Origin: Nostoc sp. UHCC 0926
GTDB lineage: Bacteria; Cyanobacteriota; Cyanobacteriia; Cyanobacteriales; Nostocaceae
Length of the DNA stretch: 64,000 nucleotides
Direction: 5' to 3'
NCBI RefSeq assembly: GCF_028623165.1
Contig: NZ_CP117768.1
Span: 3,472,001 to 3,536,000, forward strand
Shown in pieces: positions 55,409-64,000 of this stretch (its first letter is position 1; each line of letters begins with the position of its first letter). A model generated the notes under the pieces. That model did not search any database, was not told the origin of the DNA, and saw nothing but the letters and a program-made list of their open reading frames with translations. Position numbers and translations under genes: made by a program.

Positions 55409-56272
55409 ATGTTCAACTGGAAAAGTTTTGTTGCAAATTCGCGTGTGTGGCGGCGTCGCTGGTTTTATCCTTTAATTTCAGTGGTAGTTGCTCTGAGTCT
55501 GTGCCTAAGTACACCCTTGCCTGGAAGAACTTTAGACTTCTTGCCTCTTCTACTCCAAGGAGTTCAGGCATTTCAGCTTTCTAATATATCTCCTAACCAA
55601 GAAGTTGATCTTGGTAAGCAGATTAATCAGGAATTAGTCGGTAGTCAAGTCCGGCTTTACCGCAATCCCGAAGTTAATCGTTACGTGGAACAAGTTGGTC
55701 GGCGTTTAGCAGTTAATAGCGATCGCCCCGATCTCCCCTATACCTTCCAAGTAGTTCAGGATGACAGTATTAATGCTTTTGCTACCTTAGGCGGCTATGT
55801 ATATGTCCACACGGGTTTATTGAAAACCGCAGACAATGAAGCGCAATTGGCAAGTGTACTCGCCCATGAAATTGGTCACATTGGCGGCAAACACGTAGTC
55901 AAACAGATGCAGCAAAAAGCGCTCGAAGGTGGCCTATTAACAGCTGCTGGCTTAGATCGGAATACGGCGGTGCAAATTGGTGTCCAGTTAGCGCGAGACT
56001 TGCCACGCAGTCGTAAAAATGAATTTGAGGCTGATCAAAGAGGACTACGAACTTTGACACGGACTGGTTACGCCCAGTCTGCAATGGTTTCCTTTATGCA
56101 AAAGCTGCTGAAAAAAGGTGGTTCTACTCCGACATTTTTGAGTACGCACCCTGGAACCAGCGATCGCATTGATGCCCTCAGAAGTGCGATTAACTCTCAA
56201 CCTAGTAATGGAAATTATGGCTTGAATAATGCTAGTTATAAAGCTAATATTGGACCATTAGTGCGGTCTTAA
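55409..56272 (+). CDS. M48-family metalloprotease
   Basis: 287 residues. N-terminal signal/anchor (LISVVVALSLCLSTPLPGR) and the zinc motif HEIGH in SVLAHEIGHIGGKHVVKQM (about residues 152-170), with the third ligand in FEADQRGLRTL. M48 peptidases in cyanobacteria are periplasmic or membrane-bound and remove damaged or misassembled proteins (BepA/LoiP-like). STHPGTSDRIDAL is the usual end of the domain. Confidence 0.92.
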   Translation: MFNWKSFVANSRVWRRRWFYPLISVVVALSLCLSTPLPGRTLDFLPLLLQGVQAFQLSNISPNQEVDLGKQINQELVGSQVRLYRNPEVNRYVEQVGRRLAVNSDRPDLPYTFQVVQDDSINAFATLGGYVYVHTGLLKTADNEAQLASVLAHEIGHIGGKHVVKQMQQKALEGGLLTAAGLDRNTAVQIGVQLARDLPRSRKNEFEADQRGLRTLTRTGYAQSAMVSFMQKLLKKGGSTPTFLSTHPGTSDRIDALRSAINSQPSNGNYGLNNASYKANIGPLVRS

Positions 56273-56350
56273 AGTCAATAGTCAAGGGTCATTTCTGCCC
56301 CATCTCCCTGATCTCGCCTATCTCCCTTATCTTCCGATCTCGAATGATGC

Positions 56351-57106
56351 TCAATTCTTGTAGCGGCGATCGACTTTGATTTTGGCTGGATCAACTCTGA
56401 TCACTACATCTTTTAAGGGCAGGGCGCGAAGATAGTTTTTAAAAATGTTAACTTGATAAACTAAGTTATTTGTGACATCCAGTCCAGTCAACCAGCCACT
56501 CCGAGGATGATAAGCGCCAGTATCTATGTCTAGCCATCCCTGTCCTTGTGCCAGCTTACCAGGAGAAACACCCGGCAGAGTAAAGGTAATGGTGTGACCG
56601 ATGATAATTAGCTTATCGGGAAAGTAGGGTTTTTCAATACTATGAAATTCCTCTCGTATCCAGCACAGTTGATCGGCAGTTTGTTCTGTCACCAACTTAC
56701 AAGGGTCAACACCAGCATGAGTTAACCAAATATCCCCCAAGTCTAGATATGTAGGCAAAGTCTTCAACCAATCTAGATGGTCATCAGGAATTGTAGCCTC
56801 GTGGTAACTGGCTACGGTAGCTTGCCCCCCACTATACAACCATGCTTGCATCGTCGGGGAGGAAGTTCTTTCGTTGGTCAGAATGTTTAATAACATCTGC
56901 TCATGATTTCCCAGCAAACATGGGTAGTTATGTCGTTTGACAAAATTAACTACTTGTGCACTATGAGGACCGCGATCAATTAAGTCTCCCAAAAAATAGA
57001 CTTGATCATCTGAGGTGGGGGCGATCGCCTCCAACAATGTCATCAAACCTTCATAGTGACCATGCACATCCCCAATTACAATTCGTCTGGGGCTAATTTC
57101 GCTCAT
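56351..57106 (-). CDS. PPP-family serine/threonine protein phosphatase
   Basis: 251 residues. The metallophosphatase motifs are in order: GDVHGHYEGL, GDLIDRGPHSAQVV, LGNHEQML, then HAGVDP and the final GHT. The size fits the bacterial symmetrical bis(5'-nucleosyl)-tetraphosphatase/PrpE-like group, so the substrate may be phosphoproteins or dinucleotides. The gene stands alone. Confidence 0.85.
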   Translation of the reverse strand: MSEISPRRIVIGDVHGHYEGLMTLLEAIAPTSDDQVYFLGDLIDRGPHSAQVVNFVKRHNYPCLLGNHEQMLLNILTNERTSSPTMQAWLYSGGQATVASYHEATIPDDHLDWLKTLPTYLDLGDIWLTHAGVDPCKLVTEQTADQLCWIREEFHSIEKPYFPDKLIIIGHTITFTLPGVSPGKLAQGQGWLDIDTGAYHPRSGWLTGLDVTNNLVYQVNIFKNYLRALPLKDVVIRVDPAKIKVDRRYKN

Positions 57107-57364
57107 TGTCTCTTAGCTTCAATAGTTTGGCTAATACTTCTGCTACAGTTTAAGCTGTCTGGTTTCCGTAATGGAAGGTAAAAATACTGAATAAGTTTTA
57201 TTTTAATTTAATTATTCACCTAGAAATAAAATATATTGATGATGAAGATAGGGTGAAATGCATACTTTTTACTGCTAAGAAAGAAAATCAGCAAATTTCA
57301 CCCGCGTTAGCTTAAAATCTTAAAATGTAAGCTGTTGCTGTATTGCTAACTTTTTATCTCAACA

Positions 57365-57649
57365 ATGTCTAAGGATTTTTCTGCTGATATTAGTTCGCGC
57401 ATCTGCAAGCATATGAATGATGATCATGCTGATGCCATAGTTATTTATGCTAAGGCTTTTGGCGGTATAACAGATGCGAGCGCAGCACAAATGCTGTCAA
57501 TTGATGCACAAGGTATGGATTTAACAGCGCAAGTGAATGGGGAAGCTGTGCCAGTCCGCATTCAGTTTGATCATGTTTTAGCAGATGCAGAAGATGCCCA
57601 TCAAACTCTAATTGCGATGGTGAAGCAGGCGCGGGTGAAGGCAAAGTAG
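57365..57649 (+). CDS. DUF2470/haem-utilisation-like protein
   Basis: 94 residues, soluble. ICKHMNDDHADAIVIYAKAF is the DUF2470 signature (N-D-D-H-A-D). The domain is found alone or in haem-degrading and glutamyl-tRNA-reductase-binding proteins. A role in haem or tetrapyrrole handling is plausible in a photosynthetic organism but unproven for the stand-alone form. Confidence 0.85.
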   Translation: MSKDFSADISSRICKHMNDDHADAIVIYAKAFGGITDASAAQMLSIDAQGMDLTAQVNGEAVPVRIQFDHVLADAEDAHQTLIAMVKQARVKAK

Positions 57650-58359
57650 AAATTGGGATAGGTAAGTAAGTCGGTGGGAATAAATCAAACTATGTGTTTT
57701 GTAATGTAAAGTTATTGTAATTGAGTTTGTAGTAAGCAGTTCAAGCCCTTTTTTGTTCGCGTAGCAAGATATCCAAAGGGGTATACTACAAACTTTTAAT
57801 TATTTACGCCGTTCTACTTAAGTAAAATATAGCGATCGCTTCCATTAGTTCAGGTTGTAATATGGTCTCACAATCTTGATTTTTTAAAGCAATCGTACTT
57901 ACAGCTATTTTCAGGTAAATAGACCACGGTGTAGGGGCACAGCAATGCTCCTTGGTGTCAACTTAAGCTAAAACTCTTTTAAAACCTCGTTTCCAGCCAG
58001 AGGCTGGAAATGCTCTTTCATTGCGGCTCTGCCGCTAGTCTTGAGGCGGAGCCTCACATTAGGCATTCCCAGTCAGAAACTGGGAACGAGACAATCTCTA
58101 AAAGCTTTTTTTAGGCTGGCTTTCAGCTTAAGTTGACACCAATGAGCAATGCTGTGCCTACAATCTATGTGGTTCAAAGAAATAAAAACTGGTGTAAATC
58201 CCACATTTTGCAGGTGCGTAGGCGTAGCCCGCCGCAGGCATCGTAAGTGCTGTATTTTTAAAAATGATTTAAATGCTGCATTTTAGAAGCATGACAGCAT
58301 TACCACTAGATATTAGGTAGATATTAAGCTACAGGATATTCACAATTCGTAATTCGTAA
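57650..58359. other. Spacer with MITE-like element
   Basis: 710 bases. The 223-base inverted-repeat element occupies 57936-58158. A gcgtaggcgtagcccgccgcaggcatcg repeat fragment lies at 58213-58240. The rest, including the 3' flank of the Rep gene, is unremarkable. Confidence 0.45.
57936..58158. mobile_element. MITE-like element with 34-base terminal inverted repeats
   Basis: The left arm starting ggcacagcaatgctccttgg (57936-57969) and the right arm ending gagcaatgctgtgcc (58125-58158) pair over 34 bases with two mismatches. Inside lie two smaller nested hairpins, ttccagccagaggctggaa (57991-58009) and ttcccagtcagaaactgggaa (58066-58086). The element has no open frame. The nested palindromes would fold the whole transcript into one long structure. 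Confidence 0.75.
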
Positions 58360-61300
58360 TTATTTGTTGACCACTGCGGCATAAGGCTTGGTTTGAATAA
58401 TTTCAAGCTTCCAGTCTGAAAAATAATCAGGCAACTCATAGCCAACCCTCTTAACATGAGCCAACATCAACTCATCCCGTTCATGCCAAACTGCAAATAT
58501 TTTCTCTCTGCCATCATAAAGCGTTTCCAGGTCGATTTGATAAACCTCATTTACCCGCTTTAGTTTCAAGCCCAACAAATTTAATAGTCGGCTGAGTATT
58601 TTTATTGCCGAAACCTGCTCTTTCTCCCCAACTAAGTTAATACCAAGCGCTCTTTTAATATGCTTACTATGGTGAAAAACAATATTTTTAAGTAATATCA
58701 AATCTGGATTACTCTCAGTAAATTCTCGTTCCGCTTCAAGAAACTGAAGCATTCCCAAGGCTCTCATAGCCTCAACTTTGAGCGTATAAGTTTTTAAATC
58801 TGGTAGAAAAACTTTCCCTTCACCCCAAGATAATTGCTGATGCCATTCTTGCTCATCTCTAACATGAAAATACTCGCTTTCGTGAGTTAAATAATAGTGA
58901 ATTAACAGTTGAGGATAATATCCGTGGTCGTCCTGCAACTTCAGCCAAGGAGTAATTTCTATCTCATATTTTTGTCTGAGAACATATTTTTTAATTTGGT
59001 TGCGTTCTCCATCAGTCAGGGAATGCTTCACTAATAGCTGCTCATATTCTACATAATCAATATCTTGAGCATTAGCTACAGCAGTTGCTAGCGATAGTTG
59101 ATTTTGCCGCTTAATATCTTGAATTTTGCGTTTAATTTCTTTAGCTTTTTGACGGCTTTGCGTCCAATCTTTTTGAACTTTGACAATTTCTAAAATTAAT
59201 CTTCTGCGGGTAGCTAAATCATTAGTATCAGTTGCCAAAAAGGCCAGGCGTAAATCTCGAATAATATTATTGTGAACAGCATTACTCCGCATCTGAATTT
59301 GATGCCCATCAGCAATCAAACCATCTTGCATCGATTGTCGGTAGAGGCGGATAGAGGCATTTACCCTTGCAGATAACTTAGCCCAAGTTCGCAAATGAAT
59401 CGGGTCATGAACTAAAGGTAAATCCACATCTATTTTATGTAATGGACTGAGCAAAGCTAAGTTTTCTTTTTGATTTTCCTGATACCAATCAGATAACAAG
59501 CGATAATTTGTACTCCCACTACCAATTAAGCCAATACCTCGTTTAGCGCACCAGACAATACGCGGAACATCATCCCGCACTCTCGCTAATGCTTGTCTTG
59601 CTTCCGAGTCAGGAATTACTCCTTGAAAAATGCCATAAACTCGGTCGAAATGTTGGACATCAATACTAATTCCTGTACCAAGACTAGGGGTAACAAAAAC
59701 GCCGTCATATTCAGAGATTTTTTGATTGATAGCTGCAATAAAATCAACCGCTGCGTGTCCAGGTGTGTTTGTAGTGTGGCTACTAACTACAAGAGTTTTG
59801 GGAAATTGCCGTCGTAATTTTTGTAACCGCTCTTTCAGATAACGTTCAATTGTTTCACAACTGTAACGCCCAGCCCGACTATCGGTAGTAACGTAACATT
59901 TACGTCCAGCAAGTAAATCCAATTCCAGTTGGTGAATTAGCGGTGTTGGGTTCGGCGAATCATAAAAAGTTACGTCCCAACCATGCTGAGGTTTCCACTG
60001 GTTGAGAACTACCCAAGGTGTTAATTTAATTCCTGCCAATCCCTGTAAATATTCAAGTGACACATCTGACAAATCAGCATCTTGGGCAATTACTAACCCT
60101 CCAGTTGTTAAAACTGTGGAAATTAATTGCTGGAATAATTTTAATATTTTTACACGCTTGTGTTTACAAGTATTACTATTTAATAGATGCCACAAAGATT
60201 GCTCTACTTCATCCAGAATTACTATTGCTCCCCGCCAATTTTCAGGGTTAAGTTTCCAAAGAGAATCAACACACAATCCAAAAGATTTTAGAGGAGAGAC
60301 GCAATTAATCACGTGTGTACAGGAGTTAGGAGTTAGGAATTTGGAATTTTTATCTATTCCCCATTTAATCCCAATTTTTTCACATAAAAATCGTCCTAGT
60401 AGAATTCTATGAGTAATTAATAAAACGGGTTGATTTCTACTTTTTGCTTGCTGAACAACAGCTTGCAGTGCTGTAGTTTTACCTGTTCCTTTGCCTGATT
60501 TAACTCCTACTAATCCAGAAGTTGGGAAAGGGATTTCACCTATATAAGGGCGGTTGAAGGTGAGTGCAGCAGGAATGCTTAACTCGGTGTGGGGTTTGGT
60601 TTGAGCAAGATAAATTTCTAAATCAACACTTTGACGATAGACTTTATCGAAACTACTTGCACCTTTAGCAACGATAAACTCATCAACCCCTTTTTCCATT
60701 CCTGGAAGTTCAATGACTTTAACAGGGCAATTTTTTTGCTGGAATAAACAACCAAGCTGGGAAATAGCATTATTTACAGCAGCAATTTTTTTAGGTTGAG
60801 TTTCAAAATCAAAGCAAATATAAAAGCTACGCTTTGTAATTGCAAACGCTGCTAAGTCGGGAATCAGCTGACGACGGGTAACTTTACCAAATTCATCTTT
60901 GACAACCCGATAACCACTGGTAATTCCGGGAATGGCAATAGCTGCATATCCTTGCGTCAACAGTGTGGCTGCTTTCTTCACACCCTCGCAGAGAATCAGG
61001 GGAATGTTCTGTTGCATCACCCATTGCCAAAAGCCTCTAACTTCACCATCAGCAGTAATGGTGATATTGTCAGGCATGACCAGATTGTAACGTCCAGCGA
61101 CTTGCTGCCATACTTGCAGCGTTACCCGTAAACAAAACACCCGCGTTGGAGTGCTGGGGGGATGCTCGTATTTGATGGACTTACCATTGTGATTCTGTCG
61201 GGGTTGGTTTGGCTTAAAGCATCCCCATTCCATCATTTGCCAATTATTCAAAGGGTCTAACCCCGAACACCACCAACCACCTTCAGTGATATGAGCATAA

Positions 61301-61485
61301 CGCTGCAACCATCCACTTTTCACCATTCCGGTATTAGTGCGGGGAAGTAGCTCAGAAATCAATAGGTACTCATAAGCAGTTACGTCTTGGAGTGACCTAA
61401 AATTGAGTTGCACTAAGTGTAAGTCTATACTACTACTCTTGACTAGTTCTTCAAGGTGTTGAGGGTGTAAATAGTGCAGATGCAT
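58360..61485 (-). CDS. CyRepA1-family plasmid replication protein
   Basis: 1041 residues. N-terminal region with GGWWCSGLDPLNNWQMMEWG, as in DUF3854 proteins. Then a Toprim-like fold (LILCEGVKKAATLLTQGYAAIAIPG, 163-187; FDFE at 225-228), then an ATPase domain with SGKGTGKTTALQAV (330-343) and VILDEVEQSL. The architecture matches the CyRepA1 replication initiators of cyanobacterial plasmids, from memory. A chromosome-like gene neighbourhood (chlB, cobH) means an integrated plasmid or a chromosomal copy. Residues ~377-398 are repeat-derived (see 60291-60350). No iteron cluster was recognised nearby. Confidence 0.8.
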   Translation of the reverse strand: MHLHYLHPQHLEELVKSSSIDLHLVQLNFRSLQDVTAYEYLLISELLPRTNTGMVKSGWLQRYAHITEGGWWCSGLDPLNNWQMMEWGCFKPNQPRQNHNGKSIKYEHPPSTPTRVFCLRVTLQVWQQVAGRYNLVMPDNITITADGEVRGFWQWVMQQNIPLILCEGVKKAATLLTQGYAAIAIPGITSGYRVVKDEFGKVTRRQLIPDLAAFAITKRSFYICFDFETQPKKIAAVNNAISQLGCLFQQKNCPVKVIELPGMEKGVDEFIVAKGASSFDKVYRQSVDLEIYLAQTKPHTELSIPAALTFNRPYIGEIPFPTSGLVGVKSGKGTGKTTALQAVVQQAKSRNQPVLLITHRILLGRFLCEKIGIKWGIDKNSKFLTPNSCTHVINCVSPLKSFGLCVDSLWKLNPENWRGAIVILDEVEQSLWHLLNSNTCKHKRVKILKLFQQLISTVLTTGGLVIAQDADLSDVSLEYLQGLAGIKLTPWVVLNQWKPQHGWDVTFYDSPNPTPLIHQLELDLLAGRKCYVTTDSRAGRYSCETIERYLKERLQKLRRQFPKTLVVSSHTTNTPGHAAVDFIAAINQKISEYDGVFVTPSLGTGISIDVQHFDRVYGIFQGVIPDSEARQALARVRDDVPRIVWCAKRGIGLIGSGSTNYRLLSDWYQENQKENLALLSPLHKIDVDLPLVHDPIHLRTWAKLSARVNASIRLYRQSMQDGLIADGHQIQMRSNAVHNNIIRDLRLAFLATDTNDLATRRRLILEIVKVQKDWTQSRQKAKEIKRKIQDIKRQNQLSLATAVANAQDIDYVEYEQLLVKHSLTDGERNQIKKYVLRQKYEIEITPWLKLQDDHGYYPQLLIHYYLTHESEYFHVRDEQEWHQQLSWGEGKVFLPDLKTYTLKVEAMRALGMLQFLEAEREFTESNPDLILLKNIVFHHSKHIKRALGINLVGEKEQVSAIKILSRLLNLLGLKLKRVNEVYQIDLETLYDGREKIFAVWHERDELMLAHVKRVGYELPDYFSDWKLEIIQTKPYAAVVNK
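60291..60350 (-). repeat. Dispersed repeat inside the Rep coding sequence
   Basis: Plus strand: gaggagagacgcaattaatc followed by a variant of acgtgtgtacaggagttagg and agttaggaatttggaatt. The unit is the same as the tandem palindrome-plus-aactccta repeat at 30160-30240 in reverse. In frame it codes for SKFLTPNSCTHVINCVSPL (about residues 381-399). Confidence 0.7.
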
Positions 61486-61822
61486 AGGAAAAGGTGTGAA
61501 GGGAAAGTCAATGAGATTAAAACATTAACATGCATCTGCTTGTTTTCTATAAGAGATATTGCGAGGCTTTAGTGATGCTTTTTTTACTTCGTCACGGGAG
61601 ACACATCGGTTAAGCCTCTAGTGGGTTATTCTGCCTATTAGATCCCCAAAGTAATAATTTTGTATTGTGATATTTATTCGCGATTAATTTTTATTTATCA
61701 GTAAATTTCTGCGTTAAGGAATGCGATCGCCTCACGGGTTACCGCAGCGATCGCTATAGGGTAACATCTTTATCTACTTCAACAAAAACTTTACACTGAC
61801 GCTATTACCTCGGTCATCTGTG
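61486..61822. other. Spacer between Rep gene and DUF cluster
   Basis: 337 bases. Two HIP1 octamers lie at 61722 and 61747. The stretch at 61560-61640 is moderately GC-rich with no clear fold. A promoter for the Rep gene on the minus strand should be present. No origin-like iterons were seen by eye. Confidence 0.35.
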
Positions 61823-62185
61823 TCAAACTTCTAATTCAATAGGATCATTTACCACTTTACGTAATCTCTCACTGAAATATGCAATTTCATAGTTAGGCGC
61901 AAGTTCTTTTTGCAATTGCTTCCACAGGCTGATTCCTTCTTCCTCAAAAGCCGCTTCAGCTTCTTCACTTAGGAAACCTGATGAGTTAGCAGGATCTTCC
62001 CAGTTCAACTTTGCATTATAAATTTCTTCCCATTTATCCAGGCGTTTAATAATTTTTTGAATTAATAGCAATGTTTTTGGGTCAATGTTACCAACTTTCT
62101 CAGGACTTACCCACCATAGCGAATAGCATCCATAGTCAGCCATGAATTTGATTTTTTCTGCTTTAAACTGTCTGTCTTGTATCAT
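61823..62185 (-). CDS. Small soluble protein of unknown function
   Basis: 120 residues from the ATG at 62185 (MIQDRQFKAEKIKFMADYGC). Rich in aromatic and acidic residues (YGCYSLWWVSPEKVGNIDPK; LNWEDPANSSGFLSEEAEAAFEEEG). It overlaps the end of the DUF4926 gene by about 23 bases on the same strand, so it is translationally linked. Not recognised. Last of a three-gene unit. Confidence 0.65.
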   Translation of the reverse strand: MIQDRQFKAEKIKFMADYGCYSLWWVSPEKVGNIDPKTLLLIQKIIKRLDKWEEIYNAKLNWEDPANSSGFLSEEAEAAFEEEGISLWKQLQKELAPNYEIAYFSERLRKVVNDPIELEV

Positions 62186-62414
62186 GTTCAATACTTCCCC
62201 AGGTTTCAGGTAGAGGGTTGACCCAGGAAATAGGCACAGAAACAACATCTAGAGTTTCACTGTCTTTAAAGATTTCTAAAATATATCCTGGCTCTTGCTG
62301 AGTTTTAGTAGGACGCAGATGATCCAACACAACCCCTCTATCGCCAGCTTTTACAGGACTATTAGGAACATTGTGCTTCAGTTCTACCCACTGAAATAAA
62401 CTAGCTGTTGTCAT
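62163..62414 (-). CDS. DUF4926-family SH3-like protein
   Basis: 83 residues. The pattern WVELKHNVPNSPVKAGDRGVVLDHL followed by beta-strand spacing and SVPISWVNPLP fits DUF4926, a small SH3-fold family usually found beside DUF6883. Three bases separate it from the DUF6883 stop upstream. Function unknown; neighbourhood suggests a toxin-antitoxin or immunity-like pair. Confidence 0.7.
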   Translation of the reverse strand: MTTASLFQWVELKHNVPNSPVKAGDRGVVLDHLRPTKTQQEPGYILEIFKDSETLDVVSVPISWVNPLPETWGSIEHDTRQTV

Positions 62415-62417
62415 CGT

Positions 62418-62753
62418 TTAAGTCTCCTGTAATTTATCAGGATATAGTGTTATAAATCTAACAAATTCTGTTTCTTCATCTTGTTGCCAGATAGTAATTA
62501 CCTTAATTAATCGACCATTAGGCCCAGTCCACTCGCTTTTAACCTCAAACTGAGTCCCCCAATCACTAAGGGTAACTTTTGCAATTTCAGAACCTTCTAC
62601 AGCATTTATTATATCGTTCTTAAGAAGTTCCCAGTTATCAAGATTATATCCTGCTAAAGCTAGATATCTTGATTTATCACTTTTAGGTTGATAAACAAGT
62701 AGGTATTTAGTGATTTTTTCATCTTGAATTACTAAACATGATGGTATTTTCAT
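62418..62753 (-). CDS. DUF6883-family protein
   Basis: 111 residues. The core pattern YLALAGYNLDNWELLKNDII then WGTQFEVKSEWTGPNGRLIKVITIWQ and VRFITLYPDKL fits DUF6883, which is found alone and as the C-terminal domain in some polymorphic-toxin-like proteins. First gene of DUF6883-DUF4926-unknown. It begins 166 bases after the chlB stop. Confidence 0.7.
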   Translation of the reverse strand: MKIPSCLVIQDEKITKYLLVYQPKSDKSRYLALAGYNLDNWELLKNDIINAVEGSEIAKVTLSDWGTQFEVKSEWTGPNGRLIKVITIWQQDEETEFVRFITLYPDKLQET

Positions 62754-62918
62754 TAAATTTAATTTGGTTATTTTAAATAGTTATTGAGATAAATATATAA
62801 AAATTAATATTACATTTATGATATCTCATAATTTAATTTTTATCACTAAAGCAAAAAAAAATGGGGGTAAAGAGTATACATAACTCCTTACCCCTCAATA
62901 TTCTCGATTAACTCTAAT

Positions 62919-64000
62919 TTAAGCCCCGACAGCCTCCTTCGCAGCGTACAATACCTCAGCGTTGATTTCTTTGAAACCGCGATCGCGGGCAAATTTTTCA
63001 GTATTACGCTTCACTTTACCGCGAACAAATCCAGGAATTTTGTTCAATTCTGCTTGACCATCTTTTGTCCAATTCAAATCAGAATCAGCAGAAATTCCCC
63101 TAGTAATTACTTCTTTGGTATCATGACCACCGAAGATTTCTAACAGGTGATCTTCCATTCCCAAAGTGAAGGAATTGTAGATCAAATCTGTAATCTGATT
63201 CGTGCCTTCGTAACCCATAAATGGTTTGTAACCAATGGGGAAGTTTTGGACGTGGATTGGTGCAGCAATTACGCCGCAGGGAATATCTAAGCGCTTACCG
63301 ACGTGGCGTTCCATTTGAGTGCCGAAAATAGCAGAGGGTTCGACACGAGCGATCGCATCCCCAATTGCACCATGATCTTCGGAGATTAGCACTTCATCGC
63401 AATACTCGCTAACCTGTTCGCGGAACCAGTCTGCATCATATTTGCAGTAGGTTCCAGCCCAAACAACGTGAATCCCCATTTCTCGCGCCAGAATTTTGGT
63501 AATGGCGGCGGCGTGGGTGTTGTCACCAAAGACCACAGCTTTTTTGCCAGTCAAGTTTTGACAGTCAATTGAACGGGAGAACCAAGCAGCCTGAGATACA
63601 TACAGGGTTTGCTCATTGATGAAGCCTTCGTAGTCAACTTCTGCGCCTTGAGCGTTAATTACCTGCTGAATCTTGCGAATACAACGGGCAGTTTCCACTA
63701 CACCCATTGGAGTAATGTCTATATAAGGTGTGCCAAATTGTTCTTCCAGGTAACGAGCTGTGGTTAAACCAAGTTCACGGTAAGGCACCAGGTTAAACCA
63801 GGCTTTGGGCATTTTCTTCAAGTCATTCACCGAAGCACCTTCGGGAATTAAGGTATTCACCTCAATTCCCAAGTCAGCCATTAACCGTTTCAGTTCGGTG
63901 CAGTCGTGATTATTGTGGAAACCAAGGGTGGTAGTACCGATAATGTTAACCGAGGGCTTCGCAGTTTTGCCCTCAGCCAATTCGCCCCGCTTCCGGGCTT
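62919..64000 (-). CDS. chlB: Light-independent protochlorophyllide reductase subunit B (ChlB), 3' part
   Basis: The frame reaches the right edge of the window, so the N-terminal part (about 150 residues) is missing. Visible: [87 protein letters not shown] and the conserved C-terminal [14 protein letters not shown]. ChlB with ChlN forms the NB protein of dark-operative protochlorophyllide reductase, related to nitrogenase MoFe. The TTG at 63980 is not the start. Confidence 0.95.
   Translation of the reverse strand, partial: ARKRGELAEGKTAKPSVNIIGTTTLGFHNNHDCTELKRLMADLGIEVNTLIPEGASVNDLKKMPKAWFNLVPYRELGLTTARYLEEQFGTPYIDITPMGVVETARCIRKIQQVINAQGAEVDYEGFINEQTLYVSQAAWFSRSIDCQNLTGKKAVVFGDNTHAAAITKILAREMGIHVVWAGTYCKYDADWFREQVSEYCDEVLISEDHGAIGDAIARVEPSAIFGTQMERHVGKRLDIPCGVIAAPIHVQNFPIGYKPFMGYEGTNQITDLIYNSFTLGMEDHLLEIFGGHDTKEVITRGISADSDLNWTKDGQAELNKIPGFVRGKVKRNTEKFARDRGFKEINAEVLYAAKEAVGA

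Noticed and set aside
61722..61760. HIP1 octamers near the Rep gene as an origin
   Set aside because: GCGATCGC is widespread across the whole window and not specific to an origin.
1..64000. CRISPR arrays
   Set aside because: The short repeats are heptamers or palindromes without regular 30-40 base spacers, so none is a CRISPR array.

Overview
The window reads as chromosomal DNA of a filamentous, Nostoc-like (heterocyst-forming type) cyanobacterium. The evidence is the gene content: photosystem I and II subunits, NDH-1 subunits, phycobilin and light-independent chlorophyll synthesis, a DevBCA-type exporter and a PEP-CTERM protein. The many GCGATCGC (HIP1) octamers, the heptamer-type short repeats (ggatttt / aaaatcc runs) and the gacgcgat...atcgcgtc palindromes scattered between genes point the same way. 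No tRNA, rRNA or CRISPR array was recognised.

Layout. 1-1.7 kb: the 3' end of a HEAT-repeat (probably NACHT/NLR-type) gene and an Rpn/PD-(D/E)XK-like gene. 1.7-3.4 kb: ndhC-ndhK-ndhJ with overlapping reading frames (minus strand). 3.7-6.6 kb: the photosystem II assembly block rubA, ycf48, psbE-psbF-psbL-psbJ, followed by an opposing psaI. 7.2-18 kb: a large repeat-bearing protein of unknown function, tic20-like, FAH-family hydrolase, rpsF, STAS protein, DedA protein, argG and a PEP-CTERM protein. 18-23 kb: secreted PhoA phosphatase, a small membrane peptide, a CDF metal exporter and a glycosyltransferase. 23-26.5 kb: a two-gene module (HEPN-like small protein plus a 926-residue double ATPase with a KGGVGR motif) directly behind recG. 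29-35.7 kb: tsf and rpsB, a Uma2-type protein, a HAD phosphatase and several conserved unknowns. 35.9-39.8 kb: devB-devC-devA exporter. 40.6-42.8 kb: pcyA, maf, psbP-like. 43.1-46 kb: an IS200-like remnant and a divergent pair of radical SAM protein and TcmP-like protein. 46-58 kb: dapB, a beta-helix protein, cobH, a TPM-domain protein, three small membrane or membrane-associated proteins, a ZnuA/MntA-like binding protein, DUF4330, an M48 protease, a PPP phosphatase and a DUF2470 protein. 58-62.8 kb: a CyRepA1-type plasmid replication protein and a DUF6883/DUF4926 cluster. The window closes inside chlB.

How the genes fit together. RubA, Ycf48 and cytochrome b559 (PsbE/PsbF) act in the same early step of photosystem II assembly, and their clustering is consistent with that. 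NdhC/K/J form part of the membrane-proximal and peripheral arm of NDH-1. TsF and RpsB form the usual translation pair. The accessory parts (23-26.5, 43-46 and 58-62.8 kb) look acquired or mobile: AT-rich genes, conflict-system-like domains, a plasmid Rep, a MITE-like inverted-repeat element and transposase debris.

The best candidates for undescribed biology are (1) the HEPN-like/KGGVGR double-ATPase operon, (2) the radical SAM/TcmP divergent pair with a duplicated LWIPGL tail, (3) a Zn/Mn-binding-protein homologue that has lost all four expected metal ligands yet sits behind a Zur-box-like palindrome, and (4) short intergenic repeats that have become part of coding sequence in recG and in the Rep gene.
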